Positions 1 to 9,062 of a stretch of 64,000 nucleotides of DNA are shown in pieces. The translations under genes were made by a program, and so were the position numbers. Under the pieces are notes generated by a model. That model had not been told where the DNA came from, did no database searches, and saw only the letters and a program-made list of their open reading frames with translations. This DNA is from JBBRHQ01 sp963725315 (GTDB lineage: Bacteria; Actinomycetota; Thermoleophilia; Solirubrobacterales; 70-9): assembly GCA_963725315.1 (NCBI GenBank), contig CAVRYA010000005.1, forward strand, positions 62,001 to 126,000. Reading direction: 5' to 3'. Within the stretch, counting starts at the first letter, position 1; each line of letters opens with the position of its first letter.

Positions 1-113
1 GCCTCGCCCTCGTTGCCGGGAGGGTTGACGGTGTCGAAGCGGATCAGCCTCTGCAACAGCTCGACGGCTCGGGAGCCGAGGGCGGCGCTATCGGCGTGCG
101 TCTGAGTGGCCAT
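1..113 (-). CDS. M20-family metallopeptidase, N-terminal fragment
   Basis: Partial gene running off the left edge; only the first 37 codons are present. It starts at ATG (position 113) with MATQTHADSAALG and contains RLIRFDTVNPPGNE, the typical N-terminal signature of M20/ArgE-DapE-type zinc hydrolases (acetylornithine deacetylase, succinyl-diaminopimelate desuccinylase and carboxypeptidase relatives). The metal ligands lie further on and are not in the window, so the substrate cannot be told. It is on the same strand as the neighbouring TauE-like gene, 20 bases away. Confidence 0.75.
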   Translation of the reverse strand, partial: MATQTHADSAALGSRAVELLQRLIRFDTVNPPGNEGE

Positions 114-132
114 CCCGAGGGGAGCCTAGTGG

Positions 133-592
133 TCAGCCAGCGATCGCCTGGACCGCCATCGCCGTGCCACTGATCACCAGCACCGCGGCGATCGCCCGCA
201 GTAGCTGGTGCTCGTCGAGCCTCCCGGTGAAGTGGGCGCCGAGGTAGGCGGCGGGCACCGCGGCAGCCGCCCCGATCGCGAAAATGTCCCAGTCGATGCC
301 CGCCGGGAGATGGCCGATCAGCCCGCCCAGACCGACGATCGCTCCGACCGCAGCGTTGGTGCCGACCGCGGCGTAGGGGCTAACCCCGGCGTACTTGACG
401 AGCGCGGGCAGCCGCAGCGAGCCCAGGATCAGGCCGACGATGCCGCCAAGGAGGCCCACCCCGAACCCGACCAGTGCAGCGTGGACGAGGAGGTCGCGCC
501 GGTCGGGGACCGCGACCCGGCCTGCGCCGGCCGGGCGACGGTAACGGCCAACCTCGACTGCGCCGTACGCCGAGCAGCGACGCCGGAGCCAT
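133..592 (-). CDS. Short TauE/SafE-family membrane protein
   Basis: The C-terminal ~115 residues are clearly TauE/SafE (putative sulfite/organosulfonate exporter or anion permease): VGFGVGLLGGIVGLILGSL, LPALVKYAGVSPYAAVGTN and DEHQLLRAIAAVLVISGTA, giving about four membrane segments. Usual family members have two such halves (~250 residues), so this is a single-repeat form or a truncated gene. The start is unresolved: no ATG or GTG precedes the domain in its own frame until deep inside rarA on the other strand, and the ATG at 592 is in a different frame. A one-base error or a non-standard start is possible; the 5' boundary given is that ATG. It diverges from rarA. Confidence 0.6.
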
Positions 593-637
593 CGGCCGCA
601 GGTTAGTGGGCCGTGGGCGACTTCATACTCAGCTTCG

Positions 638-1977
638 ATGACCGATCGGCTCTTCGACACCGGGGGCGATCGCCCGCCGGGCGCCGTGCCCGCGGCGACG
701 CGCCGCTGGCGGTGCGGATGCGCCCCCGCGAGCTCCCCGAGCTGATCGGCCAGGAGCACCTGCTCGCCGAGGGATCGGCGCTGCGGGTCTCGATCGCCGC
801 CGGCCGCCCCCACAGCGCGATCCTCTACGGGCCTCCCGGCAGCGGCAAGACGACGCTGGCGCGGATCGCCGCGGCCGGGGCAGAGGCGGCGTTCGAGGAG
901 GAGTCGGCGGTGAACGCGGGCCGGGCCGAGATCCGCGCCGTGATCGAGCGCGCCCGCGAGCGGCGCCGGGCCTCCGGGCGCGGAACGATCCTCTTCCTCG
1001 ATGAGATCCATCGCTTCAACAAGGCGCAGCAGGACGCGCTGCTGCCTGCCGTGGAGGAGGGGCTGCTGACCCTGATCGGGGCGACCACGGAGAACCCCTA
1101 CTTCGAGGTCAACTCCGCCCTTCTCTCGCGCTGCCAGGTCTACGAGCTGAAGCCGCTCGAGCAGCGGCAGATCGGGGTGATCCTCGAGCGCGCGCTATCC
1201 GACCCAGCCCGGGGGATCGCCGAGCCCCCGGAGGTCGCCCCGGAGGCGCTGGAGATGCTGGCGCGGCGCTCCGGCGGAGACGCCAGGGTCGCGCTCTCGG
1301 CTCTGGAGCGCGCGGTCGAGCGCTCGGGCGACTCCGGGGAGGTGATCGACGTCGCCGCAGCAGAGGACGCCCTCCAGCGCAGCGCGCTGCACTTCGACCG
1401 CGAGGGGGACCGCCACTACGACTACATCTCGGCCTGGATCAAGGCGACCCGGGGCTCGGACGCCGACGCCTCCCTCTACTACCTGGCGGTGATGCTGGAG
1501 GGCGGCGAGGACCCTCGCTTCATCGCCCGGCGGATGGTGATCTTCGCCTCCGAGGACATCGGCAACGCCGACCCCCAGGCGCTGCTGATCGCCACCTCCG
1601 CCGGCGCCGCCGTCGATCGGGTGGGGCTGCCGGAGTGCGCGCTCAACCTCGCCCAGGCCGCGGTCTACCTGGCTCTTGCGCCGAAGTCCAACGCCTCCTA
1701 TGCGGGGATCACCGCGGCGAGGCGCGAGGTGCGGCGCGAGGGAGCGGCGATCCCGCCGGACGAGATCCGCGACGCCCACTACCCCGGCGCCGCGGAGCTG
1801 GGCCGCGGGGAGGGCTACACCTACCCCCACGACCAGCCCGGCGGCTTCGCCGGGCAGCCCCTGATGCCCGAGGAGCTGCGCGGCAAGCGCTTCTACGAGC
1901 CGACCGAGCGCGGCTTCGAGGCCGAGCTGGGGAGGCGCTTGGAGCGGCTTCGCAGGGCCTTCGAGAAATCTTGTTGA
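638..1977 (+). CDS. rarA: Replication-associated recombination protein A (RarA/MgsA AAA ATPase)
   Basis: AAA+ ATPase of the clamp-loader clade that acts at stalled replication forks. Visible motifs: conserved entry RMRPRELPELIGQEHLL, Walker A GPPGSGKTTLARIAAAG, Walker B LFLDEIHRFNKAQQDALLP, sensor-type IGATTENPYFEVNSALLSRC, and the family C-terminal lid and oligomerisation region including RFIARRMVIFASEDIGNADP. The expected start is the ATG at 638 (MTDRLFDTGGDRPPGAVPA), but that frame must shift by one base near 690-700 to join the conserved body, which otherwise stays open from 613. I read this as an indel in a run of G and C. Length is normal for the family. A strong hairpin follows at 2063. 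Confidence 0.9.
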
Positions 1978-2062
1978 GCCGTCGAAACGGACCACAACTT
2001 CCGCAGGAGTGGGGTGTTTTGATGGTCGGCTTCCCAACTTGTAGCCAGGGAGAGCCGATGTG

Positions 2063-2097
2063 CCGGCCGGAGACCTGGACTGGGGGTCTCCGGCCGG
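2063..2097. terminator. Strong hairpin downstream of rarA
   Basis: A perfect 13-base inverted repeat (arms 2063-2075 and 2085-2097, 9-base loop) lies 85 bases after rarA. There is no T-run after it, so it is either a GC-rich terminator without a U-tract or a structural element. A smaller hairpin (GGCGGC, loop GAA, GCCGCC) follows at 2164-2178. The rest of the 244-base gap between rarA and the dehydrogenase shows nothing else. Confidence 0.5.
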
Positions 2098-2221
2098 ACT
2101 TCATCCCTCCGGTCGATTCCGCTTTGCCGGCGCGGCTCACACGACGCCGGCAGAGGCATGTCAGGCGGCGAAGCCGCCGCAAGTGGTTCCACCGGCCCGG
2201 CTTCGGCCTAGAATCGGCCTC

Positions 2222-3825
2222 ATGGACGCGGCGAGCCGCCCGCAGGCTGGGACCGGGGGACAGACCGGCTCGAGTCCTTCAACCCCGCGACCGGAGCGCT
2301 CCTCGGCTCGGTCGGGACGCTCACCCCCGAGCAGGTGCAGGCGATCGTCGACGACGTCACCCGCGTGCAGCCCGCATGGGCCGACCTCGGGCTGAGGACC
2401 CGCGCCTCATACATGCGCCGGGCCGCCGACGCCCTGCTGGATGAGATCGACGAGCTCGCGGAGCTGCTCGCCTCCGAGCAGGGCAAACCCCGCGCCGAGG
2501 CCTACGCGATGGAGCTGCTGCCGACCATCGACGCCCTGCATTGGTGCGCGGAGGCCGGGCCGGAGATTCTCGCCGACGAGCGGATCCGCTTCTCCCAGCC
2601 CTTCCTGCTCAGCAAGCGCAGCCACTTCGCCTTCGAGCCGCTCGGCGTGGTCGGAGTGATCGCGCCCTGGAATTACCCCTGGTCGATCCCCTTCGGCGAG
2701 GTCGCGATCGCCCTGATGGCGGGCAACGGGGTGGTGCTGAAGCCGGCCAGCCTGACCCCGCTGCTCGGCGATCGGATCCGCGGCGTCTTCGAGCGGGCCG
2801 GCTTCCCCGACGGCCTCGTCCAAACGGTCCACGGAGGCGGGCGGATCGGGGACGCCCTGGTCCGCTCGAGCGCCGGCAAGATCTTCTTCACCGGCTCGGT
2901 CGAGGTCGGTCGCAAGGTCGGGGAGTCCTGCGCCCAGCAGCTCAAGGGCTCGGTGCTCGAGCTGGGCGGCAAGGACCCGATGATCGTCTGCGCCGACGCC
3001 GACCTCGACAACGCCGTCTCCGGGGCGATCTGGGGCGGCTTCGCCAACGCCGGGCAGACCTGCTCCGGGATCGAGCGCGTCTACGTGGTCCGTGAGGTGG
3101 CGGAGCGCTTCGTCGCCGCCGTCGCCCGCGAGGCGGAAGGCCTGAGGGTGGGCGACCCACTCGACTGGGACACCCAGATCGGCCCGATGACCTCCGCTGA
3201 CCAGCACGGATCCGTCTGCGAGCTGGTCGACGACGCCCTCGCCTCGGGCGCCGAGCGGCTCTGCGGGGGGCCGGTGACGGTGCCCGGGCTGGCGGGGAAG
3301 TTCATCTCGCCCACCGTCCTGGTGAACGTCACCCACGAGATGCGGATCATGCGCGAGGAGATCTTCGGCCCGGTGTTGCCGATCGTCGTGGTCGAGGACG
3401 AGGCCGAGGCGATCGACCTCGCCAACGACTCGGAGTTCGGCCTCGGCGCTTCCGTGTGGACCAGGGACCGCCAGAAGGGCGAGCGGATCTCCAGGCGGAT
3501 CGCCTCGGGGATGGTCTGGATCAACGACCACTCATTCACCCACGGCGCCTGCCAGTGCTCCTGGGGCGGAGTGAAGAGCTCGGGTCTGGGCCGCTCGCAC
3601 TCGAAGTTCGGCTTCTACGAGTGCTCCGAGGTCAAGCTCGTCACCTGGGAGCCGGGGATGACCCGCGACCTCTGGTGGTTCCCGTACGACCGCGCCCTCG
3701 CCGACGCGCTGCGCTCCTCTGCCCGGCTGCTCTACGGGCGGAACGGCCGGCGGGCCGAGGCCCTGCGCGAGGGCATCGGCCCGCTGCTCCGGGTCGGGGC
3801 GCGAGCGCTGCGGAAGGGCCGCTAG
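2222..3825 (+). CDS. NAD(P)-dependent aldehyde dehydrogenase
   Basis: ALDH superfamily protein oxidising an aldehyde to its acid. Visible: IAPWNYPWSIPF (cofactor pocket), FFTGSVEVGRKVGE (Rossmann turn), general-base Glu in LELGGKDP (residue ~209 counted from GTG 2335), catalytic Cys in FANAGQTCSG (~243), and EEIFGPVLPI. The family N-terminus RLESFNPATGALLGSVG lies upstream of GTG 2335 in the same frame, but no start codon exists there before a stop. ATG 2222 would serve if one base is gained or lost near 2226-2245. The C-terminus carries an extra ~60 residues ending in a basic tail, as in broad-range membrane-associated ALDHs. The substrate is not deducible. Confidence 0.88.
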
Positions 3826-4230
3826 CTAGGAGTTGGCCCCGACCGTTCGCGAGCGGTCCCCGCGGCAGACGAAGATCGTCCCCGCGGCACCCTGGCTCTG
3901 GCGCCTCACCCGGGCGTAGAAGTGGGCCAGCGAGATCCCGGCCGAGCCCTGCGGGGTGATCCTCCAGCGCCCATGGGCATCGCTGGTGTCGCGGCCGACC
4001 ACCTGATCGGGGCCCCCCGACATCACCCGCTTGAGCTTCACCTTGCGGCCCCCCCTGCAGCCCCCGTTGGGCGAGCGGACCTTGCCGTGAAAGACCAGCG
4101 AGCGGCTCTGGATCGTCACCTTGGAGTTGATCTTCACCACGCGGGTCCCGGCGGCGGTGGAAGCGAGCCCGGCCACCGCAACGGCGACGAGCGCAACGAG
4201 TACAGCGACCCTGCGGGTGGAGAATCTCAT
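3826..4230 (-). CDS. Secreted hypothetical protein
   Basis: 134 residues with a clear Sec signal: basic MRFSTRR, a hydrophobic core of about 18 residues and an ASTAAG cleavage zone. The mature part is short and basic with beta-rich character (VVKINSKVTIQSRSLVFHG, then HGRWRITP), suggesting an Ig-like or transthyretin-like fold, and it has two cysteines that could pair. The pattern KVTI...FHGKV...C...RKVKLKR resembles small secreted domains common in Solirubrobacterales. The start is supported by AAGGAG seven bases upstream. It is convergent with the aldehyde dehydrogenase; their stop codons abut. No function can be assigned. Confidence 0.7.
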   Translation of the reverse strand: MRFSTRRVAVLVALVAVAVAGLASTAAGTRVVKINSKVTIQSRSLVFHGKVRSPNGGCRGGRKVKLKRVMSGGPDQVVGRDTSDAHGRWRITPQGSAGISLAHFYARVRRQSQGAAGTIFVCRGDRSRTVGANS

Positions 4231-4374
4231 CTCAGGCTCCTTGGAGGTGGTGGCACGAGGCTACCCCGGCGAGTGGCCCCGGCGCAAGCGGCGTGGACGT
4301 CTGCCCGAGCGCCCGCCGCCCGGCTGAAGGCGACGTTTCAGCGCCCCGGGCCCGGGAGCGGCGACAATTCGCCC

Positions 4375-5103
4375 GTGGAGTCCGAGCCCCTCAGCCCGGG
4401 CCCGGCGATCTCGGTCGCCGGGCTGCGCCGCGACTATGGCGAGCGCACGGCGCTGGACGGGCTCGGCCTCGAGCTCGGGGCGGGTGAGACGCTCGCGGTG
4501 CTCGGGCCCAACGGCTCCGGGAAGTCGACTCTGCTGCGGGTGCTGGCGACCCTGCTGCGCCCGAGCGCCGGCGCGGTTCGCGTACTCGGCTGCGGGCTGC
4601 CCGCCGAGGCCTGGAAGCTGCGCGGCAGGATCGGCTACCTCGGGCACGATCCGCTTCTCTACCGCGACCTCAGCGGCCGTGAGAACCTTCGCTTCCACGC
4701 CCGCCTGCACGGGCTCGAACCGGGCGAGGCCGAGCCGCGGATCGAATCGCTGCTGGCCGCCGTCGGGATGGAGCGCCGCGCCGGCGACCGCGTCGGCTCG
4801 CTCTCGGCCGGGATGCTGCAGCGGCTGGCGATCTGCCGCAGCGTCCTGCACCGCCCGGAGCTGCTGCTGCTCGACGAGCCGGACTCCAACCTCGACCTCG
4901 AGGGGCGGCGCCTGGCGCGGGCGCTGATCGGCCCCGCGCCGGGCCGCACCCGGGTCCTGGTCACGCACGACGCTGAGCGGGCGCTGCCGGACGCCGACCG
5001 CGCCCTCGTGCTCGGCCACGGCGGGCAGCCGCTCTCCGAGGGTCCCGCGGACGAGCTCGATCCGGAGCGTGCCCGGGCCGCCACCACAGGGGCGCCGGCA
5101 TGA
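4375..5103 (+). CDS. ccmA: Heme exporter ATP-binding protein CcmA
   Basis: ABC ATPase of the CcmAB(CD) system for cytochrome c maturation. Walker A LGPNGSGKSTLLRVLATLL, signature region SLSAGMLQRLAICR, Walker B LLLLDEPDSNLD, H-loop VLVTHDAERAL. I chose the GTG at 4375 because the domain begins about 15 residues later (AISVAGLRRDYGERTALDG); the frame stays open further upstream, but that part has no homology-like features. Its stop overlaps ccmB by four bases (ATGA). Together with ccmB, ccmC and a ccmD-like gene it forms the heme-handling module, here placed directly before the heme biosynthesis genes. Confidence 0.9.
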   Translation: MESEPLSPGPAISVAGLRRDYGERTALDGLGLELGAGETLAVLGPNGSGKSTLLRVLATLLRPSAGAVRVLGCGLPAEAWKLRGRIGYLGHDPLLYRDLSGRENLRFHARLHGLEPGEAEPRIESLLAAVGMERRAGDRVGSLSAGMLQRLAICRSVLHRPELLLLDEPDSNLDLEGRRLARALIGPAPGRTRVLVTHDAERALPDADRALVLGHGGQPLSEGPADELDPERARAATTGAPA

Positions 5104-5780
5104 CCCGCTCCCGTGACGCCTTCGGCGCGATTCTCGCCAAGGACCTCCGCACCGAGCTGAGGACCCTGCGCTCGCTCTCGGCGATGGCCCTGTTCGCCGT
5201 CACCACCTTCGTCATCTTCCGCTTCGGGTTGGACCGCACCAGCCTCTCGGGCAGCCTCGCCGCGGGGGTCCTCTGGGCGACCCTGCTGTTCGCCGCGATC
5301 CTCGGGATCAACCGGCTGTTCGTCGCCGAGCGCGAGGAGGGCGGCTTCGACGCGATCCGCCTGGCGCCGATCGACCGCACGGTGCTGTTCGCCGCCAAGG
5401 CGGTCGCCCTGCTCGCCTACCTGCTCGTCCTCGAGGCGATCGCGGTGCCGGTCTTCGCCCTCTTCTTCCTCGACTCGGTCGCGGCCCTCCCGGCGCTCTG
5501 CCTCGTCCTGGCGCTCACCGACCTCGGCCTCGCGGCGACCGGGGCGCTGATCTCCTCGATGGCGGTCAACTCCCGGGCCCGGGACCTGCTGGTGCCGCTG
5601 GTGCTGCTGCCCCTGGTCGTCCCGCTGATGATCGCCGCCACCGGCGCCTCGGAGCCGGTGCTGGAAGCAGGGGGTCCTGCATTCGATCGCTTCGGCACCT
5701 GGCTTGCGGTGCTCGGTCTATACGATCTGGTGTTCTGGCTGGTCGGTTACGCGGTCTTCGACTTCCTCCTCGAGGACTGA
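5100..5780 (+). CDS. ccmB: Heme exporter membrane protein CcmB
   Basis: 226 residues, six hydrophobic segments. The N-terminus (FGAILAKDLRTELRTLRSL) is the typical cytoplasmic CcmB entry, followed by VLWATLLFAAILGINRLFV and REEGGFDAIRLAPIDR, both family hallmarks. It forms the permease partner of CcmA in the complex that releases holo-CcmE during cytochrome c maturation. It starts inside the last codons of ccmA (ATGA), implying translational coupling. Length is normal for the family. Confidence 0.9.
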   Translation: MTRSRDAFGAILAKDLRTELRTLRSLSAMALFAVTTFVIFRFGLDRTSLSGSLAAGVLWATLLFAAILGINRLFVAEREEGGFDAIRLAPIDRTVLFAAKAVALLAYLLVLEAIAVPVFALFFLDSVAALPALCLVLALTDLGLAATGALISSMAVNSRARDLLVPLVLLPLVVPLMIAATGASEPVLEAGGPAFDRFGTWLAVLGLYDLVFWLVGYAVFDFLLED

Positions 5781-5811
5781 CCGGGCGGCCCTCGCCATCG
5801 AAGCGACGACG

Positions 5812-6543
5812 ATGTACGGGAAAGGCCTAAAGCGACTCTCGAGCGCCACCGCCGCGGTGATCGCGGTCGCGATGGCGCTGGTCTTCTTCTACGCGCCGAT
5901 GGACGCCGACCAGGGCTTCATCCAGAAGATCTTCTACCTGCACGTGCCGCTGGCGATCACCGCGCTGGTCGGGTTCGTCGCGGGCGGCGTCTACGCGATC
6001 CTGCACCTGCGCTCCGGTGACCGCCGCTATGACGCCCGCTCCTACGTCGCCATCCACATCTCGATCATCTTCGGCGCGGCGGTCCTGCTGACCGGCTCGA
6101 TCTGGGCGAAGGCCTCCTGGGGGCACTGGTGGGTCTGGGACGAGCCGACCCTGGTCAGCTTCCTGATCGTCTTCCTGCTCTACGCCACCTACTACCCGTT
6201 CCGCTACGCGATCGAGGATCCCGAGCGCCAGGCCCGCTACGCCTCGGTCTTCGCGATCACCGCCGGAGCCTTCGTCCCGCTCAACTTCCTCGCGGTCCGC
6301 CTCGCCCAGAGCCTCGTCCACCCCCGCGTCTTTGCGACCACAGGCGGCGGGCTCCCCGGGTCGATGATGCTGACCTTCCTCGTCTCGCTCGCCGGGATGG
6401 CGCTGCTCTGGCTGACCCTGGTCCGCTTCGAGCTGACCGCGAAGAGCGCCTCCGGGCAGGTGCGACGGCTGCGCCGAGCGCTCGACGCGCCCGGTCCCGA
6501 GACCTCCACCAGCCCCTCGCGGGTGGCACCCGAGCTGAGCTGA
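5812..6543 (+). CDS. ccmC: Cytochrome c maturation protein CcmC
   Basis: Six-transmembrane heme-handling protein. The diagnostic Trp-rich periplasmic motif is intact (WGHWWVWDEPTL), with flanking His residues (YLHVPLAI and the later SLVHPRVF) positioned as the axial heme ligands of the family. ATG 5812 (MYGKGLKRLSS) gives the usual short cytoplasmic N-terminus; the frame extends upstream into ccmB without supporting features. The stop overlaps the next start by one base (TGATG). It transfers heme to CcmE, which is not in this window. Confidence 0.9.
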   Translation: MYGKGLKRLSSATAAVIAVAMALVFFYAPMDADQGFIQKIFYLHVPLAITALVGFVAGGVYAILHLRSGDRRYDARSYVAIHISIIFGAAVLLTGSIWAKASWGHWWVWDEPTLVSFLIVFLLYATYYPFRYAIEDPERQARYASVFAITAGAFVPLNFLAVRLAQSLVHPRVFATTGGGLPGSMMLTFLVSLAGMALLWLTLVRFELTAKSASGQVRRLRRALDAPGPETSTSPSRVAPELS

Positions 6544-6818
6544 TGGCGACGCTCCTCGCCATGGCCCCGGCCCTGCCCTCAGGTGAGGCGTCGAAGTACG
6601 TCGCCGCCGCCTACCTCGTCTTCCTGGTGCTGATCCTCGTCTACGTGGCGATCATGGCGGCGAAGCTGCAGCGGATCGAGCGCGATCTGCGCGACCTCGC
6701 CGATCACGCCGAGGAGCGCCGCGGCCGCAGCGACGCCGCGCCGGCCGTCGGCGGCACCACCGAGACCCCCCACCGTGATCCCCAGGTGCAGGCGGTCGCC
6801 GAGGAGATGCGGAACTAG
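6543..6818 (+). CDS. CcmD-like small membrane protein
   Basis: 91 residues: one hydrophobic helix (YVAAAYLVFLVLILVYVAIM) followed by a charged helix KLQRIERDLRDLADHAEERR and a disordered tail. CcmD proteins are small single-pass proteins encoded right after ccmC that hold CcmC and CcmE together; size, topology and position match, although sequence conservation in this family is low. It overlaps the ccmC stop by one base and abuts hemA exactly (stop 6816-6818, hemA ATG 6819). The tail is longer than in proteobacterial CcmD. Confidence 0.7.
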   Translation: MATLLAMAPALPSGEASKYVAAAYLVFLVLILVYVAIMAAKLQRIERDLRDLADHAEERRGRSDAAPAVGGTTETPHRDPQVQAVAEEMRN

Positions 6819-8156
6819 ATGTCCGAGCTGCTCGCTCTCGGCGTCTCGCACAAGACCGCGCCGCTCGAGCTGCGCGAGCGCCTGGCGCTGACCGAGGGGC
6901 GGTCGGTCGGCGTCCTCGGCGAGCTGACCTCCTCCGAGCAGGTGCGCGAGGCGGCGGCGATCTCGACCTGCAACCGGACCGAGCTCTACCTGATCGTCTC
7001 CGACCCGGTCGAGGCCGAGTCGGTCGCCCTCGGCGTGCTCTCCCGCCAGGCCGAGATCCGGCCGACGGAGCTGCTCGGCCATCTCTACTCGCTGCGCGCC
7101 ACCGAGGCGGTCCGCCACCTCTTCCGGGTCACCGCCGGCCTCGATTCGATGATCGTCGGCGAGGCCGAGATCCAGGGGCAGGTGAAGCGCGCCTACGAGC
7201 TGGCGTTGGTCGAGGGAGCGACCGGACCGATCCTCAACCGGCTCTTCCGCGGGGCCCTGACCGCGGGCGGCCGCGCCCGCGAGGAGACCGGGGTGAGCGA
7301 GAAGGGCCTCTCGATCTCCTCGGTGGCGGTCGGGCTCGCCCAGCGCACCCTCGGCGACCTGGCGCGGCGCCGGGTGCTGGTGATCGGGGCCGGCGAGACC
7401 TCGGAGCTGGTCGCGCGGGCGCTGGTCGCCCGTGGGGTCGCCACCGTCTTCATCGCCAACCGCCACTATGACCGCGCGATCGGCCTGGCCCAGCGCTTCG
7501 ACGGCGAGGCGGTGCGCTTCGACGAGCTTCCCGCCCAGCTCGAGGCCGCCGACATCGTCGTCTCCGCGACCAACTCCCCCCACCACATCCTCGAGCGCGA
7601 CGCGGTCGAGCAGGTGATGGCCGATCGTGACGGGCGCCCGCTGCTGCTGGTCGACCTCGCCGTCCCCCGCGACGTCGAGCCCTCCTGCCGGGAGATCGCC
7701 GGGGTCAGCCTCCACGACGTCGACGACGTGCAGCAGATCGTCGAGCGCAACGCCAGCGGCCGCGAGGCGGAGGCGAAGCGGGCGGAGAGCATCCTCGAGG
7801 CCGAGCAGAGGCTCTTCGAGCGCTGGCTCGCCTCGCTGGAGGTGGTGCCGACCATCGCCTCCCTGCGCGAGCGCGCCGACGAGGTCGTCCGCAGGGTGCT
7901 GGCCGAGAACGAGTCCCGCTGGGAAGGGCTGACCGAGGCCGACCGCGAGCGCCTCGAGCAGATGGCCCGGGCGATCGCCGGGCGCCTGCTGCACGAGCCG
8001 ACCCTGCGGATGAAGCGCGCCGCCGGCAGCGAGGAGGCCTACCTCTACGTCAACGCGCTGCGCGTCCTCTTCGGCCTCGACGTCGAGACCGAGCCCTCCT
8101 CGGAGCGTGGCGCCAGCGTGACACCGCTGCGCCGCAAGGGCCGCGAGTCCGCCTGA
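6819..8156 (+). CDS. hemA: Glutamyl-tRNA reductase
   Basis: First committed enzyme of C5-pathway tetrapyrrole synthesis: reduces Glu-tRNA to glutamate-1-semialdehyde using NADPH. 445 residues. Catalytic Cys51 lies in ISTCNRTELY; substrate-domain motif GLDSMIVGEAEIQGQVK; NADPH-binding turn VIGAGETSE (~188-196); C-terminal dimerisation helices. It begins at the base following the ccmD-like stop, so it is probably cotranscribed with the ccm genes and with hemC downstream (6-base gap). Confidence 0.95.
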   Translation: MSELLALGVSHKTAPLELRERLALTEGRSVGVLGELTSSEQVREAAAISTCNRTELYLIVSDPVEAESVALGVLSRQAEIRPTELLGHLYSLRATEAVRHLFRVTAGLDSMIVGEAEIQGQVKRAYELALVEGATGPILNRLFRGALTAGGRAREETGVSEKGLSISSVAVGLAQRTLGDLARRRVLVIGAGETSELVARALVARGVATVFIANRHYDRAIGLAQRFDGEAVRFDELPAQLEAADIVVSATNSPHHILERDAVEQVMADRDGRPLLLVDLAVPRDVEPSCREIAGVSLHDVDDVQQIVERNASGREAEAKRAESILEAEQRLFERWLASLEVVPTIASLRERADEVVRRVLAENESRWEGLTEADRERLEQMARAIAGRLLHEPTLRMKRAAGSEEAYLYVNALRVLFGLDVETEPSSERGASVTPLRRKGRESA

Positions 8157-8162
8157 GCGGCG

Positions 8163-9062
8163 GTGGCTCTCCGGCTCGCCACCAGGGGCAGCGCCCTGGC
8201 GCTTGCGCAGGCTCGCCAGGTTGCCGGGATGCTCGGCGGCGCCGAGCTGGTCGTGATCCGGAGCGACGGCGAGCCCGGCGACAAGTCGCGCTTCGTCCGC
8301 GGCGTCGAGGTGGCCCTGATCGAGGGTGGGGCCGACGTCGGCGTCCACTCCGCCAAGGACCTCCCCGCCGCGATGCCGGAGGAGCTGGCACTCGCCGGGG
8401 TGCCGGTGCGCGAGCGGCCGGCCGACGCCTGGGTCGGCGGAGCGTCCTCGCTTGATCAGGTCGCCGAGGGGGCCAGGGTCGGGACCGCCAGCCTGCGGCG
8501 GCGATCGCAGCTGCTGGCGCTGCGCCCGGACCTGCGCATCGTCGAGCTGCACGGCAACGTCGACACCCGCCTGGGGCGCCTGCGGGAGGGAGGGCTGGAG
8601 GCGCTGGTGCTCGCCAGCGCCGGGCTGCGCCGCCTGGGGCGCGAGGCCGAGATCTCATTCGAGCTGCCCGCGGCGCAGATGACCCCCGCCGCGGGTCAGG
8701 GCGCGCTGGTCCTGCAGGCGCGGCGCGGGGAGGAGGAGCCGAAGGCCGCATGCGCGGCGATCAGCGACGAAGCCGCGCTGGTCGAGCTGACCGCCGAGCG
8801 GGCGGCGGTGGCCGCGCTCGAGGCCGACTGCACGAGCCCGGTCGGGATCAATGCCCGCAGCCGGGACGGGCGCCTGACGGTGGCCGGGTTCGTCGGCGTT
8901 GCCGACGGCAGCGAGTGGGTTCGCGACGAGGTCTCCGCGGACGCCGAGCAAGCCGCCGAGACCGGCGCGGAGCTGGCCCGCAGGCTGCTCGCCGCAGGCG
9001 CGGGGGAATTGTTGAGGACGGAGGCCGAGGCGGCGGGCGGCGGCCCGGGAGGCCGCCGATGA
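8163..9062 (+). CDS. hemC: Hydroxymethylbilane synthase (porphobilinogen deaminase)
   Basis: Polymerises four porphobilinogens into hydroxymethylbilane. 299 residues from a GTG start. Visible: LATRGSALALAQARQV, VHSAKDLPAAMP with the catalytic Asp region, GTASLRRRSQLLALRPDL, and Cys223 in EADCTSPVG, the attachment site of the dipyrromethane cofactor. The C-terminal domain is slightly short but complete. The stop overlaps the following start (ATGA at 9059). Confidence 0.95.
   Translation: MALRLATRGSALALAQARQVAGMLGGAELVVIRSDGEPGDKSRFVRGVEVALIEGGADVGVHSAKDLPAAMPEELALAGVPVRERPADAWVGGASSLDQVAEGARVGTASLRRRSQLLALRPDLRIVELHGNVDTRLGRLREGGLEALVLASAGLRRLGREAEISFELPAAQMTPAAGQGALVLQARRGEEEPKAACAAISDEAALVELTAERAAVAALEADCTSPVGINARSRDGRLTVAGFVGVADGSEWVRDEVSADAEQAAETGAELARRLLAAGAGELLRTEAEAAGGGPGGRR

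Noticed and set aside
6579..8552. 657-residue open frame on the minus strand
   Set aside because: It lies antisense to hemA and hemC and is rich in Asp/Gly/Gln repeats typical of mirrored GC-rich coding DNA; no family features.
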